Assembly (NCBI GenBank): GCA_900074885.1
Contig: FJUW01000020.1
Span: forward strand, 358,003 to 401,914
Length of the DNA stretch: 43,912 nucleotides
Origin: Rhynchosporium graminicola
Taxonomy: Eukaryota > Ascomycota > Leotiomycetes > Helotiales > Ploettnerulaceae
Reading direction: 5' to 3'
Each line of letters begins with the position of its first letter. Position 1 is the first letter of the stretch. This document shows, piece by piece, positions 21,904 to 33,018 of the stretch. A model generated the notes under the pieces. That model saw nothing but the letters and a program-made list of their open reading frames with translations, searched no databases and had not been told where the DNA came from. The translations under genes were made by a program, and so were the position numbers.

Positions 21904-22225
21904 TATAACGATATAAGACTTAAGGCGGTATATAAGTAAGAATAAATAAGTAAGGAGGCTAAGAGCGATCTTATATAGTCTACTATAAAGAAAATAAAAA
22001 GATAAGAAAGGAAGAAGAAGAGAGATAAGGTATAAAGCATCTTATATATATATACCGGTACTAGTCTGATACTATACCGGGTCGGATACTAGTTCTGCCG
22101 GGATACTTATGAACTTAGGCCCTATTATCTATCCTTCTTCTCATGTGATATTCAAGTGAGCTATCGTTATAGGCCCTGTTATCTATCCTTCTTCTCATAT
22201 GATATTCAGGTGAGCTGTCGTCACA
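21904..22225 (-). repeat. Gypsy-B 5' LTR (322 bp form)
   Basis: Starts TATAACGATATAAGAC and ends GCTGTCGTCACA, followed by the target duplication GATAG (22226-22230). The end retains the intact CA (TG on the minus strand), whereas the other LTRs have lost it to C-to-T change. Confidence 0.9.
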
Positions 22226-22230
22226 GATAG
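22226..22230. repeat. Target-site duplication of full-length Gypsy-B, right copy
   Basis: GATAG directly after the LTR end TCACA, paired with GATAA at 13628-13632. Confidence 0.75.
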
Positions 22231-22375
22231 GCGGCATCATAAGGGGATTGCCTACCTTTTGTATTGCGCGAAGTCATAGCTATTGCTGTTGGTAAGCCCA
22301 ACGCGAGTAAGCGCGAGCCTTCGATCGTGCTGCTACAGACAAATTAGACAGCCCTGACTCCTGGGCAATTGATAG
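22231..22375 (+). pseudogene. Host gene fragment continuing from 13632
   Basis: Removing the Gypsy-B element and one target copy joins ..HCNKSD to KRHHKGIAYLLYCAKS, ending at TAG 22277-22279. A second plus-strand frame here (LREVIAIAVGKPNASKRE) is also open for about 35 codons. Base composition is normal, unlike the repeats on both sides. Family not recognised. Confidence 0.4.
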
Positions 22376-22545
22376 ATGTCGCAATTCGTCGCTAGTATCT
22401 CATTTGTTGCGCGTATAAGTAACAATCATACTAGCGCTTGTAGGAGTTGTGTTATTGTTTGGAATAAATCTGCTGGCGCTGAGAGTGCGCGAATTGACAT
22501 TAGAAGTGGTGCGAATGCCGAGGATTCTGAAGAGAACGAGTCCTC
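22376..22545 (+). pseudogene. Host ORF, 5' part, split by the TIR transposon
   Basis: From the ATG at 22376 the frame reads MSQFVASISFVARISNN.. to EDSEENESS and enters the transposon at 22546. Precise removal of 22546-35209 plus one GTCCTC copy joins it in frame to 35216, staying open to TAA 35394-35396, giving a 116-residue product. The product is Ser/Glu rich in the middle. No family is recognised, and whether this ORF is a separate gene or the 3' part of the one upstream is open. Confidence 0.4.
22540..22545. repeat. 6-bp target-site duplication of the TIR transposon, left copy
   Basis: GTCCTC directly before the left inverted repeat. The identical GTCCTC follows the right inverted repeat at 35210-35215. 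Confidence 0.85.
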
Positions 22546-22609
22546 TATAGCGGGTTTTAGTGGCCATATGTCTCAACTTGATATTTGACTTTTTTTCACG
22601 GGAAAACCT
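22546..22609 (+). repeat. Left terminal inverted repeat of the TIR transposon
   Basis: TATAGCGGGTTTTAGTGGCC.. through the GACTTTTTTTCAC block to GGAAAACCT. It matches the reverse complement of 35145-35209 except for a few G/A-type differences and a 2-bp indel. Just inside it, CCTAGGAATACTAAAA is followed by a second CCTAGGAATACTAG unit. Confidence 0.85.
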
Positions 22610-22699
22610 AGGAATACTAAAACCTAGGAATACTAGAATATTAATAACTATTAATAGAATTAACTACGTTTTTAAATCAGGGAATTTTCAGATCATATA

Positions 22700-23560
22700 G
22701 TAATAGTAAATAGTAACATAGAGTAGTTTAGTCTTTTATAGAAATTCAATTAAGAGTATTATAATAGTAGAGGAGAAGAGTAGTAAACTTACTCCTCTTT
22801 ATTATCTCTATCTGTAATAATAAATCCCTCCTACTTAGAGAATTCCTCTTTATTATCTTCCTCTTTATTAGTAGAGACTTCAATAATAATAATATTATTA
22901 TTATAGTTATCTTCTTTAACTTTAATCTCCTTATCTCTAGTATAAAATTCCTTAATAGCCTTAGGATTAGTAATTCCTCTTATAAAAGCCTCTATCTTAT
23001 TATAACTAACTCTATGCTTCTTACTACTCTTCTTAATAATCTTTACTTCTAATCTCTTAATTAGAGGCTCTAAGTTCTTCTTAAAGGAACCTCTAATACT
23101 AGAAGCTAACTTATTATTATTATCTTCTTCTTTAAGCTCTTTAGCTTTTCTCTTTCGCTAAATTATAGTTAGAATATATAGTAATAAGTAATAGTAATAG
23201 AACTTACTCTAGTTTTAACTCCTAGTACTTTCTTTCTTATAGCTTTCTCCTCCTTAAGAACTAGCTCTAACTGCTTATTCTTAATATCTAAGTACCCCGT
23301 AACTAAATCATTATACTTCTTACTAGCTTTAGCTCTCTTAGCTAGAACTCTAGCTTTAGCCTTATTCTATAAGCTCTCCTTCTCCTTATCTAGAAAGTCT
23401 TTAAAACCCTTCTACTTCTTTATAGTAGTACGAGCACGATATAAGGCCTAAAGAAATATTAGAGAAGCTGCAAATAGTAATAAAGATAGTTACTTACTTA
23501 TCTCTAAGTATTATTAGCTACCTTAATCTAGAGTTAAGTATTTGCTTTAATAGTATCTTA
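22700..23560 (-). pseudogene. Lys/Glu-rich ORF of the TIR transposon (right-to-left)
   Basis: On the minus strand a coding-like stretch can be read through Gln-to-stop changes: KARVLAKRAKASKKYND, LDIKNKQLELVLKEEKAIR, then, after a gap that could be an intron (about 23160-23215), NLEPLIKRLEVKIIKKSSK, HRVSYNKIEAFIRG, ITNPKAIKEF and YTRDKEIKVKEDN. Highly charged and partly coiled-coil. No catalytic motif seen. It lies inside the left inverted repeat, opposite in direction to the transposase, so it is probably an accessory gene of the element. Confidence 0.45.
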
Positions 23561-23789
23561 GCGCTTATCGAAAGTTAGTATAGTAATAGGTGTTTTGTTT
23601 ATTTAAAGGGAATTACAATTATAGTCTATTACTATACTATATTACTATTAGGACTAGATTAATATAGGAGGGGAAAGGTTACTTACTAGTTTTAGTTCGG
23701 TAGAAGAAGTAGTTGTTTTAGTCCGGTAGGAAAAGTAGTTATTTATTTTAAAGTGAAGGCGTACTTGTAATAGATTTATATTTAAGTAA
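23561..23789. other. Internal spacer of the TIR transposon
   Basis: TpA-rich sequence with a near tandem repeat (TTTTAGT[T/C]CGGTAGAAGAAGTAGTTG at about 23692 and again at 23719). No gene seen. Confidence 0.4.
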
Positions 23790-23794
23790 CTCGC
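23790..23794. repeat. Target-site duplication of the solo LTR, left copy
   Basis: CTCGC, repeated exactly at 23997-24001. Confidence 0.85.
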
Positions 23795-23996
23795 TGTAAC
23801 GACATAAGACTCAAGGCGGTATATAAGCAAGAATAAACAAGTAGGGAGGCTAAGAGCGATCTTATATAGTCTAGTACGAAGGAAACAGAAAGATATAGAG
23901 CTCTGAAGGAGTCTGCACCTTCTATATATACAAGGAGGGTATGCCTAAGGCACCGATACTGGCCCGTATCTGCCACGTATACTATGCGCTGTCACA
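23795..23996. repeat. Solo LTR, Gypsy-B-related subfamily (202 bp)
   Basis: Starts TGTAACGACATAAGACTCAA like the Gypsy-B LTRs and matches them for about 100 bp, then diverges (CTCTGAAGGAGTCTGCACC..) and ends GCGCTGTCACA. Perfect CTCGC duplications flank it, so it is a complete LTR left after recombination between the two LTRs of one element. It retains CA and TG dinucleotides in its second half and is clearly less mutated than its surroundings. Confidence 0.9.
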
Positions 23997-24001
23997 CTCG
24001 C

Positions 24002-24228
24002 TTATATTCACTCTATATACCTTCTTTTATTTATTTACTTAATATTTACGTTAATAAGTTATTATTATTTATAAGTATATAAATAGCCTCCCGGCTAGAA
24101 AATTCTAGACTTCTAAAAACTAGATACTCCTATAACCTCCTCCCGGTAAGTCATACCCTATATAGTAATACCTAATAGTAATAGTATTAATACTAATAAA
24201 AGCTTATAGTTAAGATAGCACGCTCTAA
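24002..24228. other. Transposon internal sequence upstream of the transposase
   Basis: TpA-rich, contains short ATAGTAATACTAATA-type motifs; no gene seen. It presumably held the 5' region of the transposase gene. Confidence 0.35.
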
Positions 24229-24234
24229 AGCTAC

Positions 24235-26453
24235 TATGAAAAAACCTAAGAATATAGCTGCTTTAGTACTTTCGCCTAAAAAGAAGAGTACTAGAAAATT
24301 CACCTTACCTGTGAAGCTTACCCCGGCTAAAAGAATTACTACTTAGGATAGGTATAAATAGGCATATAAGGCTAATCCTAAGAAGGAAGGACTTTATAGT
24401 ATTATAAAGCCTAGTTTGATAGTCCGGAAGCTGCTACTTAGTAGTAAGTACTTAGGGTTCTAATAGTAATACTTCATAGTAATATAATTAATTATAAATA
24501 TTAAAAGTATTATAAGAAATTAAGCTATTTCAGAAAAGCTATAACCTCCTCCTTAGAAAGCTTCTATTCTAACGCCTAGTTCGTAAGGTTACTTAAGATT
24601 TCAAGTTAGACTTAAGATTCTAGTCTTCTGCTATTAAGGCTCTTTAAGAATCTACGAAGGCTTTTCTAGTTTCTTTCTTTAAAAGTATTACTCTTTCTAT
24701 TTGTTTATAGTATATTTTACTAATAGAAAAATAGCTTCTAATATATACTATATTCACGGAAAAAGGGTTACTATTCAGAAGAAGGATATAACTCTTATAA
24801 ACTAGTTCTGCACTAGTTCTACTCTTTTAGGCTAGCAGGAGTCTTCTCTTAGTTATACTATATAGTATTATAGTCTAGAGATATAAAGTTTAGAGTAGGT
24901 CTAGAGTTCTAGGAGTAATAGTATATAGTAACGCTTAGTTACTAGAATAAACTCTAAATAGCTATTTACTACTCCTCTAATAATCTCTTTACTTAACTAA
25001 TTATAACTTTCTCTCTCTCTATTTGCTTAATACTTATACTCTTCTAATATACTACTACTGATTTCTCAGGTAGTTTAGGATAGTTATAAAGATAAAATAT
25101 ATTAGCTCTACTTTAAAAGAGACCTTAATATAAAAGAAGTAATAAGGGTTATAGCAGAGAAAGGCTTAAATACTTCGTGAGTAGTCTTCTAAATAGTAAT
25201 ACCTGATAGTAATATAACTTAGTCTGATTTATAAATAGGAAAGTAACTTACTACCGGAAGCTAGAGTTATAGGGTAATACTCTAAAGAGTACTTTAAGTA
25301 CTGAAAGGATAAAGTACTTCTTTATATTATTTCTAGCTTATATTATAATAATATTAAGTATAAGAATATACTCTGATATTTAAATGAATTTCATAGCTAT
25401 CCTAGGCTTTAAGATCGATAATTACGCCGGATTAGGGAACACTTAAAGCTCGGCTACCGGAATATAATACCTCTACTTATACCTAAAGTAAGAGAGCTTA
25501 CTACTAGAATTATACTTTATAATTTGAAAAGTATACTTCTTACTTAACTAAGATACCGGAAAGTTAAAATATACTTCTATATTTATTATTATATAATATT
25601 ACTACGAAACACTATACAGGAGATCTTAATTAAGCTAGACCTTATTATAGTATAGTCACGTACTTTGAATAGTCTTAGACTCCGCTAGCGTTTTATAGTT
25701 AAAGGACTAAACCGAATTTAGTCTCTTAATAAGTATAATAAACTTAGTTAATTTAGGTTCTAGATCTATAGTATTATGGATAGCTATAGTCGCCGACTTC
25801 TAGGGTTCTTTATTAGTTATAGTAATAGAACCTAGATTACTATTAGAAGATTCTTCTTATATATAGTTAAGGAATTTAGTTTTCCGAAGGCTATATATGC
25901 AGATAAAGGTTAGAAGATAAAGATATTAGAAGCTATATAGCTTGCTTTCCGGCGTGCAGAGAAGCTAGGTCTCCCTGCTAATAAAGCACCAGCCTTTAGT
26001 ACTTCTACTAAAAACTAAAGGATTAAGAGGTTTTAGAGGAGCTTAATTAATTAATTTATAAATTAGTAGATAGAGTACTTTAGTAATCTAGAGAAAAGGA
26101 ATCAGTTTAGTAAGAAGTCTAAATATAATATAATAGTACTTTAGTTCTTATTTATAGATTAACTTCGACTCTTATTATAATAAACTATCGGAATATATAA
26201 TAAAATAACTATCAGGAGATAGAAATTCCGGGATAACTATCTACTAACTGATTAGTTACTATTCGAGCTCTATAACTACCTATAGGAGGGAGCAAAGGAT
26301 TGTAAGGGGCTATATAACCCTAACTTACTTTACTAGTTTAAAGAAAGGTTTAAGTAGTATAATAATCAGGCCTTTTTAACCCCTAGAGTTAGGGAGATCT
26401 ATGAAAAGCTAATTAGGACCTATAGGATTAAGTATAATATTAATAATCTTACT
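24235..26453 (+). pseudogene. DDE integrase-core transposase of the TIR transposon, part 1
   Basis: Family: integrase-core (RNase H fold) transposases cut and join the element ends using three acidic residues. Seen: a basic N-terminal frame from ATG 24238 (MKKPKNIAALVLSPKKK), then after decayed sequence a long frame at about 25728-26453. It contains IYSIMDSYSRRLLGFFISY, SNRT, KEFSFPKAIYADKG, LAFRRAEKLGLP, FSTSTKN and RIKRF. YADKG is the likely second catalytic Asp. The position expected to hold the first Asp reads NKYNKLS and the expected Glu in N-x-R-I-E reads RIKRF; both are TpG-to-TpA type changes. Stops are TAG/TAA at probable Gln codons. The frame stops at the Gypsy-C insertion and resumes without shift at 33192. 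Confidence 0.7.
26449..26453. repeat. Target-site duplication of Gypsy-C, left copy
   Basis: TTACT before the LTR start TGTAAGGGG; identical copy at 33187-33191. Confidence 0.9.
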
Positions 26454-26621
26454 TGTAAGGGGCGAGCCCCAGGATTAAGCACCGGCGATACCTGTGCTTA
26501 CTAAGCCTAGCGGCACCCGCATGTTTTCCTTCGGAGCTAGGCTAGAACCTGACTCTCTCCTATATCGAACTTCTTAAATACTATACTTGATTATCTACGT
26601 ACGCGTTACTTACCTATGATA
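26454..26621 (+). repeat. Gypsy-C 5' LTR (168 bp)
   Basis: TGTAAGGGGCGAGCCCCAGG.. to CCTATGATA. It contains GC-rich, little-mutated blocks (CTAAGCCTAGCGGCACCCGC, TTTTCCTTCGGAGCTAGGC). It differs from the 3' LTR at scattered sites, mostly C/T and G/A. Confidence 0.9.
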
Positions 26622-28529
26622 TTAAGTTCGATTAAAATAAGCCGACTTATTCCTATAGTATTTACGCCGGATACCGGAATAGACTTATTAGGGAATATAA
26701 GCCCTTAATAAGAAAACTCTAACGACGAACTATAGCGTATTATATAAGAGATATACGAGCGCTAGCTTCTAATAGAGACCGAGCTAGTAAATACGCGTAC
26801 TGCCCTAGAGGCGTCAGAGGCCGAAAGACTCAGATAAGCGCCTAGATCTAATAATACTAGAGACTTATCATCTTCGAGTGCCCTAATAAAAACCCTTATC
26901 GAGTCTCTCGCAGCGTCTCGGTCGAGCTCTAATAGAGAACTATTAGGCTCCGGTAGATAGATACTACTTACCTAGGATAAACGTATAGATACCTTTCGAG
27001 ATTATCTCCTAAGACTAAGAAGTTCTTATCACGTGCACTCCGCTTAAAAGCTATCTCTCTCCGCTAACTATTACTAAGATACTATTTATAATACTCTCTT
27101 ATAGCGCGAACGAGCTCGTATACGATACTTCTAAGAGAGAGGAAGCCTAATAGATAATAAGGACCCTAAAGCTTTCTTCGCGCAGCTTAATAAAATATTC
27201 GCAGATAGTAATAAGCGAGCTAAGGCCCTCGAATAGCTTACGAATATAAGGCACTCTATAGGATAGCTTTAGCACGAGCACTAGCTAGAATTCGACGAAC
27301 TCCTACTAAGCGCTAAAGGAGAGAGCTAGAAAGATAATATAAAGATAAGTTACCTTTAGAATACGTTTTTAAACCCCGTCCGAATATATATAGCCTCTAT
27401 AGCTAAGACTACAGATTACTACGAATTTGCTAGGGAGGTAGAACAGATTATAACTAACCTCGAAGAGACGGATTAGTTTAAAGTATTAAATAAGAGGTAG
27501 AATAATAAGAATAAGGACTTTAGGATAAATATAGCAGACTATATATATCCCTGGAAAGCCCTTATAAAAGCTAAGGTTAATACTGATAGAGATATAGTAA
27601 TAGTACCGGCGCGTATAGTAAGAAACTGAGAAAGAAATAGTAAAGCTTATAATAATTCCGATAGTAAATAAAGAGCTAAATAAGTAGACGCGGCCGAATA
27701 AGAGAGATACTATAAGAAAAAGCTCTATTTCTATTATAGAGTATCCGAGTATTATATTTATAATTACTTATATGCCTTAATAATATAACTTACTGCGATT
27801 AATATAATAAGACTATTACTAAAGGATAATAATAATATATTAGACCTTACTCTTTTAGAGTTAGGAAAAGACTAACTTCCTCTTAAAGTTAGAAGCCGAG
27901 AGTAGATAAAGTATTAGTAAAAGAATAGAGTAAATTCAAAGAGCTTATAAACGGAAACCTTATATATATAGATATAGTTCTTTAAGAAACGTTCGGAATA
28001 TTTACCCTTATTAACAAAAGATACTAATATTATATTATAATAAATAAAGACCTTATAGAAAGTCTCAGTCTTATATATATAAGCTATAGAACCCGCGAGA
28101 TAAAAAGCGCTTTAAAAGCTATACGGAACTTAAGGACTAAAGGAGTAATCGGGTTCTAAATAAAAATCGCAGGGTTTAGCTAAAGAGTCTATATATATAT
28201 AGTACTAAAACTAGCTTTTCTATTAATCTTAGGGAACCTATAGAAAGCGTAAAATAAGATCAGGATAACACCTGAAAAATAATAGTACTATTATAGCTTA
28301 GTAAAGAAATAGGTAATAGAAAGATATAATTACTACTCGTATATAGATAATAGTAATTATACCTTAGTATCTGCTATAATATTAGAGAATATAAAGATAG
28401 CTCTTTAGGATAAAGAAGAGCTAACCTTAGACTAACTTAAAAATATTCTCTCTCTAGAGATTTAAGATATAGCTTTACTCTTTTCTAAGCGGGAAGCAGA
28501 GAAACTAGCTCCTTATTAATCAGGTATCG

Positions 28530-29230
28530 ACTATCGAATCGATATCCGCGAATAATTAGATAAGTCCCCTGCCGCTTTACTATAGGGTCTACTATATAGT
28601 ATATCTAAAGATAAATTACTAGCGCTAAGAAAGTTATTAAATAGCTTCTTAGAAAAAGGATATATCCGGCTTAGTACTTTAGAAGCAGTAGCTCCTATCC
28701 TTTTTATATAGAAACCCGAGGGAGGCTTAAGGTTCTACTACGATTACTAAGCGCTAAACGCTATTACGAAGCTAAACTAGTACCCTTTACTATTAATACC
28801 GGAGACCTTACAGAACCTTATAGGTACTAAATAGCTTACGAAAGTAGATATAGTTTTAGTATTTTATTAAATATATATAGCGTCAGGTTATAAGTATAAA
28901 ATAGCTTTTCGTATAAGATTTAGGTCTTTTAAATAGCTCGTATATCCTTTTAGATTATTAGGAGCTCCGGCGAGTTTCTAGTAGTATATTAATAGTTTAT
29001 TAAGAGAATAATTAGACGACTTTACCTTAGCTTATATAGATAACGTAATCGTTTACTCGAACGGCTCTAGAGAAGACCACTTCGAAAAGGTACGAACTAT
29101 TCTCTATAAGCTTTAGGATAATAGACTATACTTAGATCCCGGAAAGAGCGAGTTCGCTCGTAAGAAGCTTAAATATCTAAGATTTATTATATATACTAAT
29201 AGAAAAGGTATAGGTCCCGATCTAGAAAAG
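28530..29230 (+). pseudogene. Gypsy-C reverse transcriptase domain
   Basis: Recognisable RT order: KPEGGLRFYYDY, then LNAITKLNQYPLL with stops at Gln, VDIVLVFYQIYIASGYKYKI, PFRLLGAPASFQQYI, YIDNVIVYSNGSREDHFEKV and FARKKLKYL. The YxDD box is YIDN; the second Asp, which binds catalytic Mg, is replaced, so the enzyme would be dead even without the stops. Confidence 0.8.
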
Positions 29231-31499
29231 GTAATAGTAATTAAGAACTAGATATAACTTAAGACCTAGAAAAAGATATAATATTTCTTAGGATTTATAA
29301 ACTTCTACTGAATATTTATAGCGAATTACTTAAAGCTAGCTGCGCCCTTAATAGTATTAATAAGGAAAAGTCGCCTATTCTCCTAGGGAAAACTAAAGGA
29401 GAAAGTATTTAAGACTCTAATAGTAAAGTTTTATAAGGCTCTAGTACTTATATACTAGGATCCGAGACTTCAGATATTCTTAAAGACTAATTATAGTAGA
29501 TTCGTAATAAGAAGCGCTCTCCTATAAGAAAAAAACAGAGTCTAACGACTAGTAAGCTTCTTCGCTTAGAAGCTAAATAAAGCCGAAATTAATTATAATA
29601 TCTATAATAAGAAGATACTAGTAGTAATTACTTACTTGAAATTCTAAGCCCTTAAGTTAAAAGCATATAGCCCTTTTATAATTTAGATAGACTATAAGAA
29701 CCTTAAGTATTTCATAACTAAGCGATAGCTATCGGAGTATTAAGTACGCTAGTATAAGACCTTAGTACTATTCTAGTTTACCTTAGTATATAAGCCGAGA
29801 TCTGAAGCTATTATCCCGGATACCTTATTATAAAAAGAATAAGATATATTAGAGGAAAGTAATATAAACTCGAGGTTCTGCAGGTTTTTAGACCCGGACT
29901 ACGTAGCGAACTAGCTTACTCTAGAAAAGAAAGATAAGATAAGAGTAATAACTATATTAAGTTAGTTAGATTATAATATAAACTCGAAGTTCCGTAGGTT
30001 TTTAGACTCGGAACGCGTAGTATACTAGCTAGCTTCAGAAGGAGAAGATAAGATAAGAGTAATACTTATATCTACTTAGCTATTAATCGCACCCTTTAGC
30101 TAAGTCTTTACCTTAGATCTAGCGATATCTAGAGGTCCTTTCTAAGATAAAGAACTAAACGACTTATAAGATACTATAGTATAAGAGAATACGATATATT
30201 AAACTATACTCTACTTATTATAAGATAGGGCCTGATCTTTCCTAAGCGAAATTAAGATTAAAATCTAAATAAGCGACTATAGTATAGATATAAAGAACTA
30301 CTTATATTACTATAGAAAGTTATAAGTACTAGGCGCTCTAGTTATACTAGAGTCTGACTATAAAGCGATAGACCCTAAGACTCTCGAAAATAATACTCTA
30401 AGGATAAGGCTTATCTAGTCTATCTACGACTCGCTAGTCTATAGTTATCTAAAGCGGGACTCTATTATATCGATATTAGGACGCTCCTTCTACTAGCTAC
30501 TATAGTCGAGATATATAAGATAATTCTTAAGGAACTATAATTATTATAAGAGAAATAAAGTATAGAGGAAATATAAGTTAGACTCTTAAGACTACTACTA
30601 GTTCCTAACTAATTCTTCTAAGAGATATCTATAGACTTTATAACTAACTTACTAAACTCTTAAGATAACTATTATCTTTAGGTAATTAAAGACTAGTTAA
30701 GTAAATAAGTAGTTATCGAAGCGATACCTAGTATAAAAGCAGAGGAATACGCTAAGAAATTCATAGAATACTAAGTAAGAAACTATAGGATACTACGAGC
30801 GATTATAAGCGATAGAGATACTAACTAAATAAGTATATTCTAGAAGACCTTTTATCGCTTAATTAGCGTATAATAAAGACTTAGCTTCAGATATTACTTA
30901 TAAACTAATAGAGGACTAGAAAAGCTAAATTAAGATATCTAAGCTTATCTACGAAACTTTATTAACTAAGAGTAATCTAACTAGAAAAAGTAGCTCCCTA
31001 TAGCTTAGTTAGCGTTAAATAGATATTACTATATAGGCCTCGAGATAAGCCTATTCTTTATTATATATAGGTACGAAGCGCTATTACTTATACTATTAGA
31101 GATAGAACCCGAGATTAACTCTTAGCTACTATCGAGCGAATAAGCGATAGTATTTATAAAGAAGATAAAGAAGATTACTAACTTATACTAATCGAATATA
31201 GTAGTATCCGCTTAGAAATAGAAGGATAGCGCTAATAAGATAAGGACCCTAGCTCTAGTATACTAGAAGAGAGATAAGATATAGTTAGACTTATATAACT
31301 ATTAGATAAATCGATTAAAAAAGAGTCTTAATACGAAGTATACTAAATATATAATAGACGAAGTATTATTACTAATAGCTATTCGTCTATCTAGGGTCCC
31401 TAGTAATATTTACTTAGTATTCTATACGGATCTATTACGATTAGTAAGCTATAACTTATTACTTAGGCAGGAGACTAATAATAGTTAACCGGGGCTTAT

Positions 31500-31760
31500 A
31501 CTATTCGAGACTTACGAAGAATAGTAAGTAAAGGAGATTCTTTATACTAGAGATAAATCGAGGAGAAAAGGGAAAGGTAAGGAGGTACTAGTAAAGTAAG
31601 CGAGTTACTACGAACTTATATAGGAACTTATTAAAGACTTATCAGATACTATAGCTATAGACGAGTTCGAAAGCAAGTATAGAGATATTAAATATTATAA
31701 TAGACCTAGATAAGTATAAGAGAAAAAGAAGAATAAGAGAGGATCCGATTAATCTTAAGC
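31500..31760 (+). pseudogene. Chromodomain-like end of Gypsy-C integrase
   Basis: EILYTRDKSRRKGKGKEVLV followed by a Tyr-Tyr-Glu-x-Ile-Gln-Glu block and DEFESKYRDIKYYNRP, then a basic tail. This matches the usual chromodomain layout (E-I-L-D-x-R .. K-W-x-G-Y) with Trp replaced by Gln/stop. In chromoviruses this domain directs integration to heterochromatin marks. Confidence 0.6.
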
Positions 31761-31779
31761 GAGTTATAAGTATTAATAA

Positions 31780-32995
31780 AGAGAGTTCAGATTTCTTTTA
31801 TATTATTTTATTAATTCTAAAAAGTAATATAACTCGACGAATTTCCTTAGGATTCTATTCTAAAATAACTAGACTTATTTAGCGTAATAAGTACTTAGAA
31901 CTAAAGCGGGAGGGACTCTACTAGTACTATAGTAGTTAGCGACAGAAAATAAGCAGACTATAGGAAGCTTATATCTAACTCTACTAAGCGATAATATTAG
32001 TAACCGAATTAGTAACTTCAGTAGTAATAGAGCTAAAATAAGCAGTTAGCGATAAAGAATAAGCGCAGTCCGAGGATAGGTATAGAGAGAGAAGACTAGT
32101 AGCTTAGAGAGGCTTTAAAGCCTTCTAGGCCTTAAGGACCTTACTAAGATCGCGATAAGTATTAGCGCTAAATAAGTAATTAGTAATAGAAAATAATTAG
32201 AGTCTAATAACTTATATAATATCTCTATTATTAGAGTAAGTCCAGATAGTATAAGTAATATACGCTATTTAAGGACTAAGTAGTTAGCGATGTTTTTCAG
32301 GCGGAGCTCGGGATAAATATATAAGTTTTTATAATTCTTACGCTTACGAGAACAGATCGTATAAGCGCGGGAGCGAATAGACTATATAAGTTAGTAGATA
32401 TTAGGCGAAAATAAGCGAGATTCGACTTATATTCTAGTCGATATAATCGACCCTAGAGAGAGTATAAGTAGCGTAATAGATAATAGAAGCTATCTAACTT
32501 CGATTAGTAGTAAGCGAGGTATAGTACTTTTAGAGTAGAGATAAGAGATAGCGAAAGAGAAAGAGTAATTAATACTAAATGATCTTATTAACTTATAGTT
32601 TATAATAGTTAATTAAAAAGAAGGGAATTAGTCTATAAAGTAATAGAAAGAGGTATATATAGCTAAGGTAGGAGTATTTACCGATTTAATTAATAATAGG
32701 AAAGAGAGCGATAATAAAGAAATAAGAAGATATAATAAGCCTTATTAGTATTATAAGCCGGAAATAAACAGAAAGGTTATATAAATAAATAACTAGAGGC
32801 CTTATACGACTTTACTAGTATTATTAATTATTTCCTTACTATCGGTTCGCTATTATACTTTATTAGTCTACTATTATTATTAACTTCTAAGCGAAGTCGG
32901 CACGAAGCGAGAAAAAGAATCGCAGATATAATAAGCCTTAATTATATATAATAGGGCGGGATACAAGTCTTTAGAGGCGAACCCTAATATAAGAT
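31780..32995. other. Gypsy-C region between chromodomain and polypurine tract
   Basis: About 1.2 kb of mutated sequence. Frames on both strands can be read only by ignoring TAG/TAA. No homology recognised; it may be a long 3' non-coding region or a lost extra ORF. Confidence 0.35.
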
Positions 32996-32997
32996 AG

Positions 32998-33016
32998 GCG
33001 GAAGGAGGAGGGGAGT
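32998..33016 (+). promoter_or_regulatory. Polypurine tract of Gypsy-C
   Basis: GCGGAAGGAGGAGGGGAGT, an almost pure purine run ending 2-3 bases before the 3' LTR. Expected primer site for plus-strand synthesis. Confidence 0.8.
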
Positions 33017-33018
33017 AA

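Larger units (their letters stand above)
13633..22225 (-). mobile_element. Full-length Ty3/Gypsy LTR retrotransposon, family B (copy 2)
   Basis: Seen: identical-length 322-bp LTRs at both ends, a 5-bp target duplication, and a C9 run (polypurine tract on the minus strand) next to the left LTR. So the element reads right to left and the 3' LTR is at 13633. Reverse transcriptase on the minus strand is recognised by YLDNILIY at 18683-18661 (catalytic YLDD changed to YLDN). Gag and protease regions lie to its right and RNase H/integrase to its left, inferred from order only. Every frame is full of TAG/TAA. 13955-15430 also has a plus-strand (antisense to pol) coding-like frame shared with copy 3. 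The 8593-bp span includes a 703-bp excess around an N at 17711; without it the element is 7890 bp. Cys/His and integrase motifs were not individually verified. Confidence 0.9.

Noticed and set aside
23782..23976. 64-codon minus ORF
   Set aside because: Lies inside the solo LTR; a similar frame occurs in the Gypsy-B LTR at 13587-13769, so it is LTR sequence.
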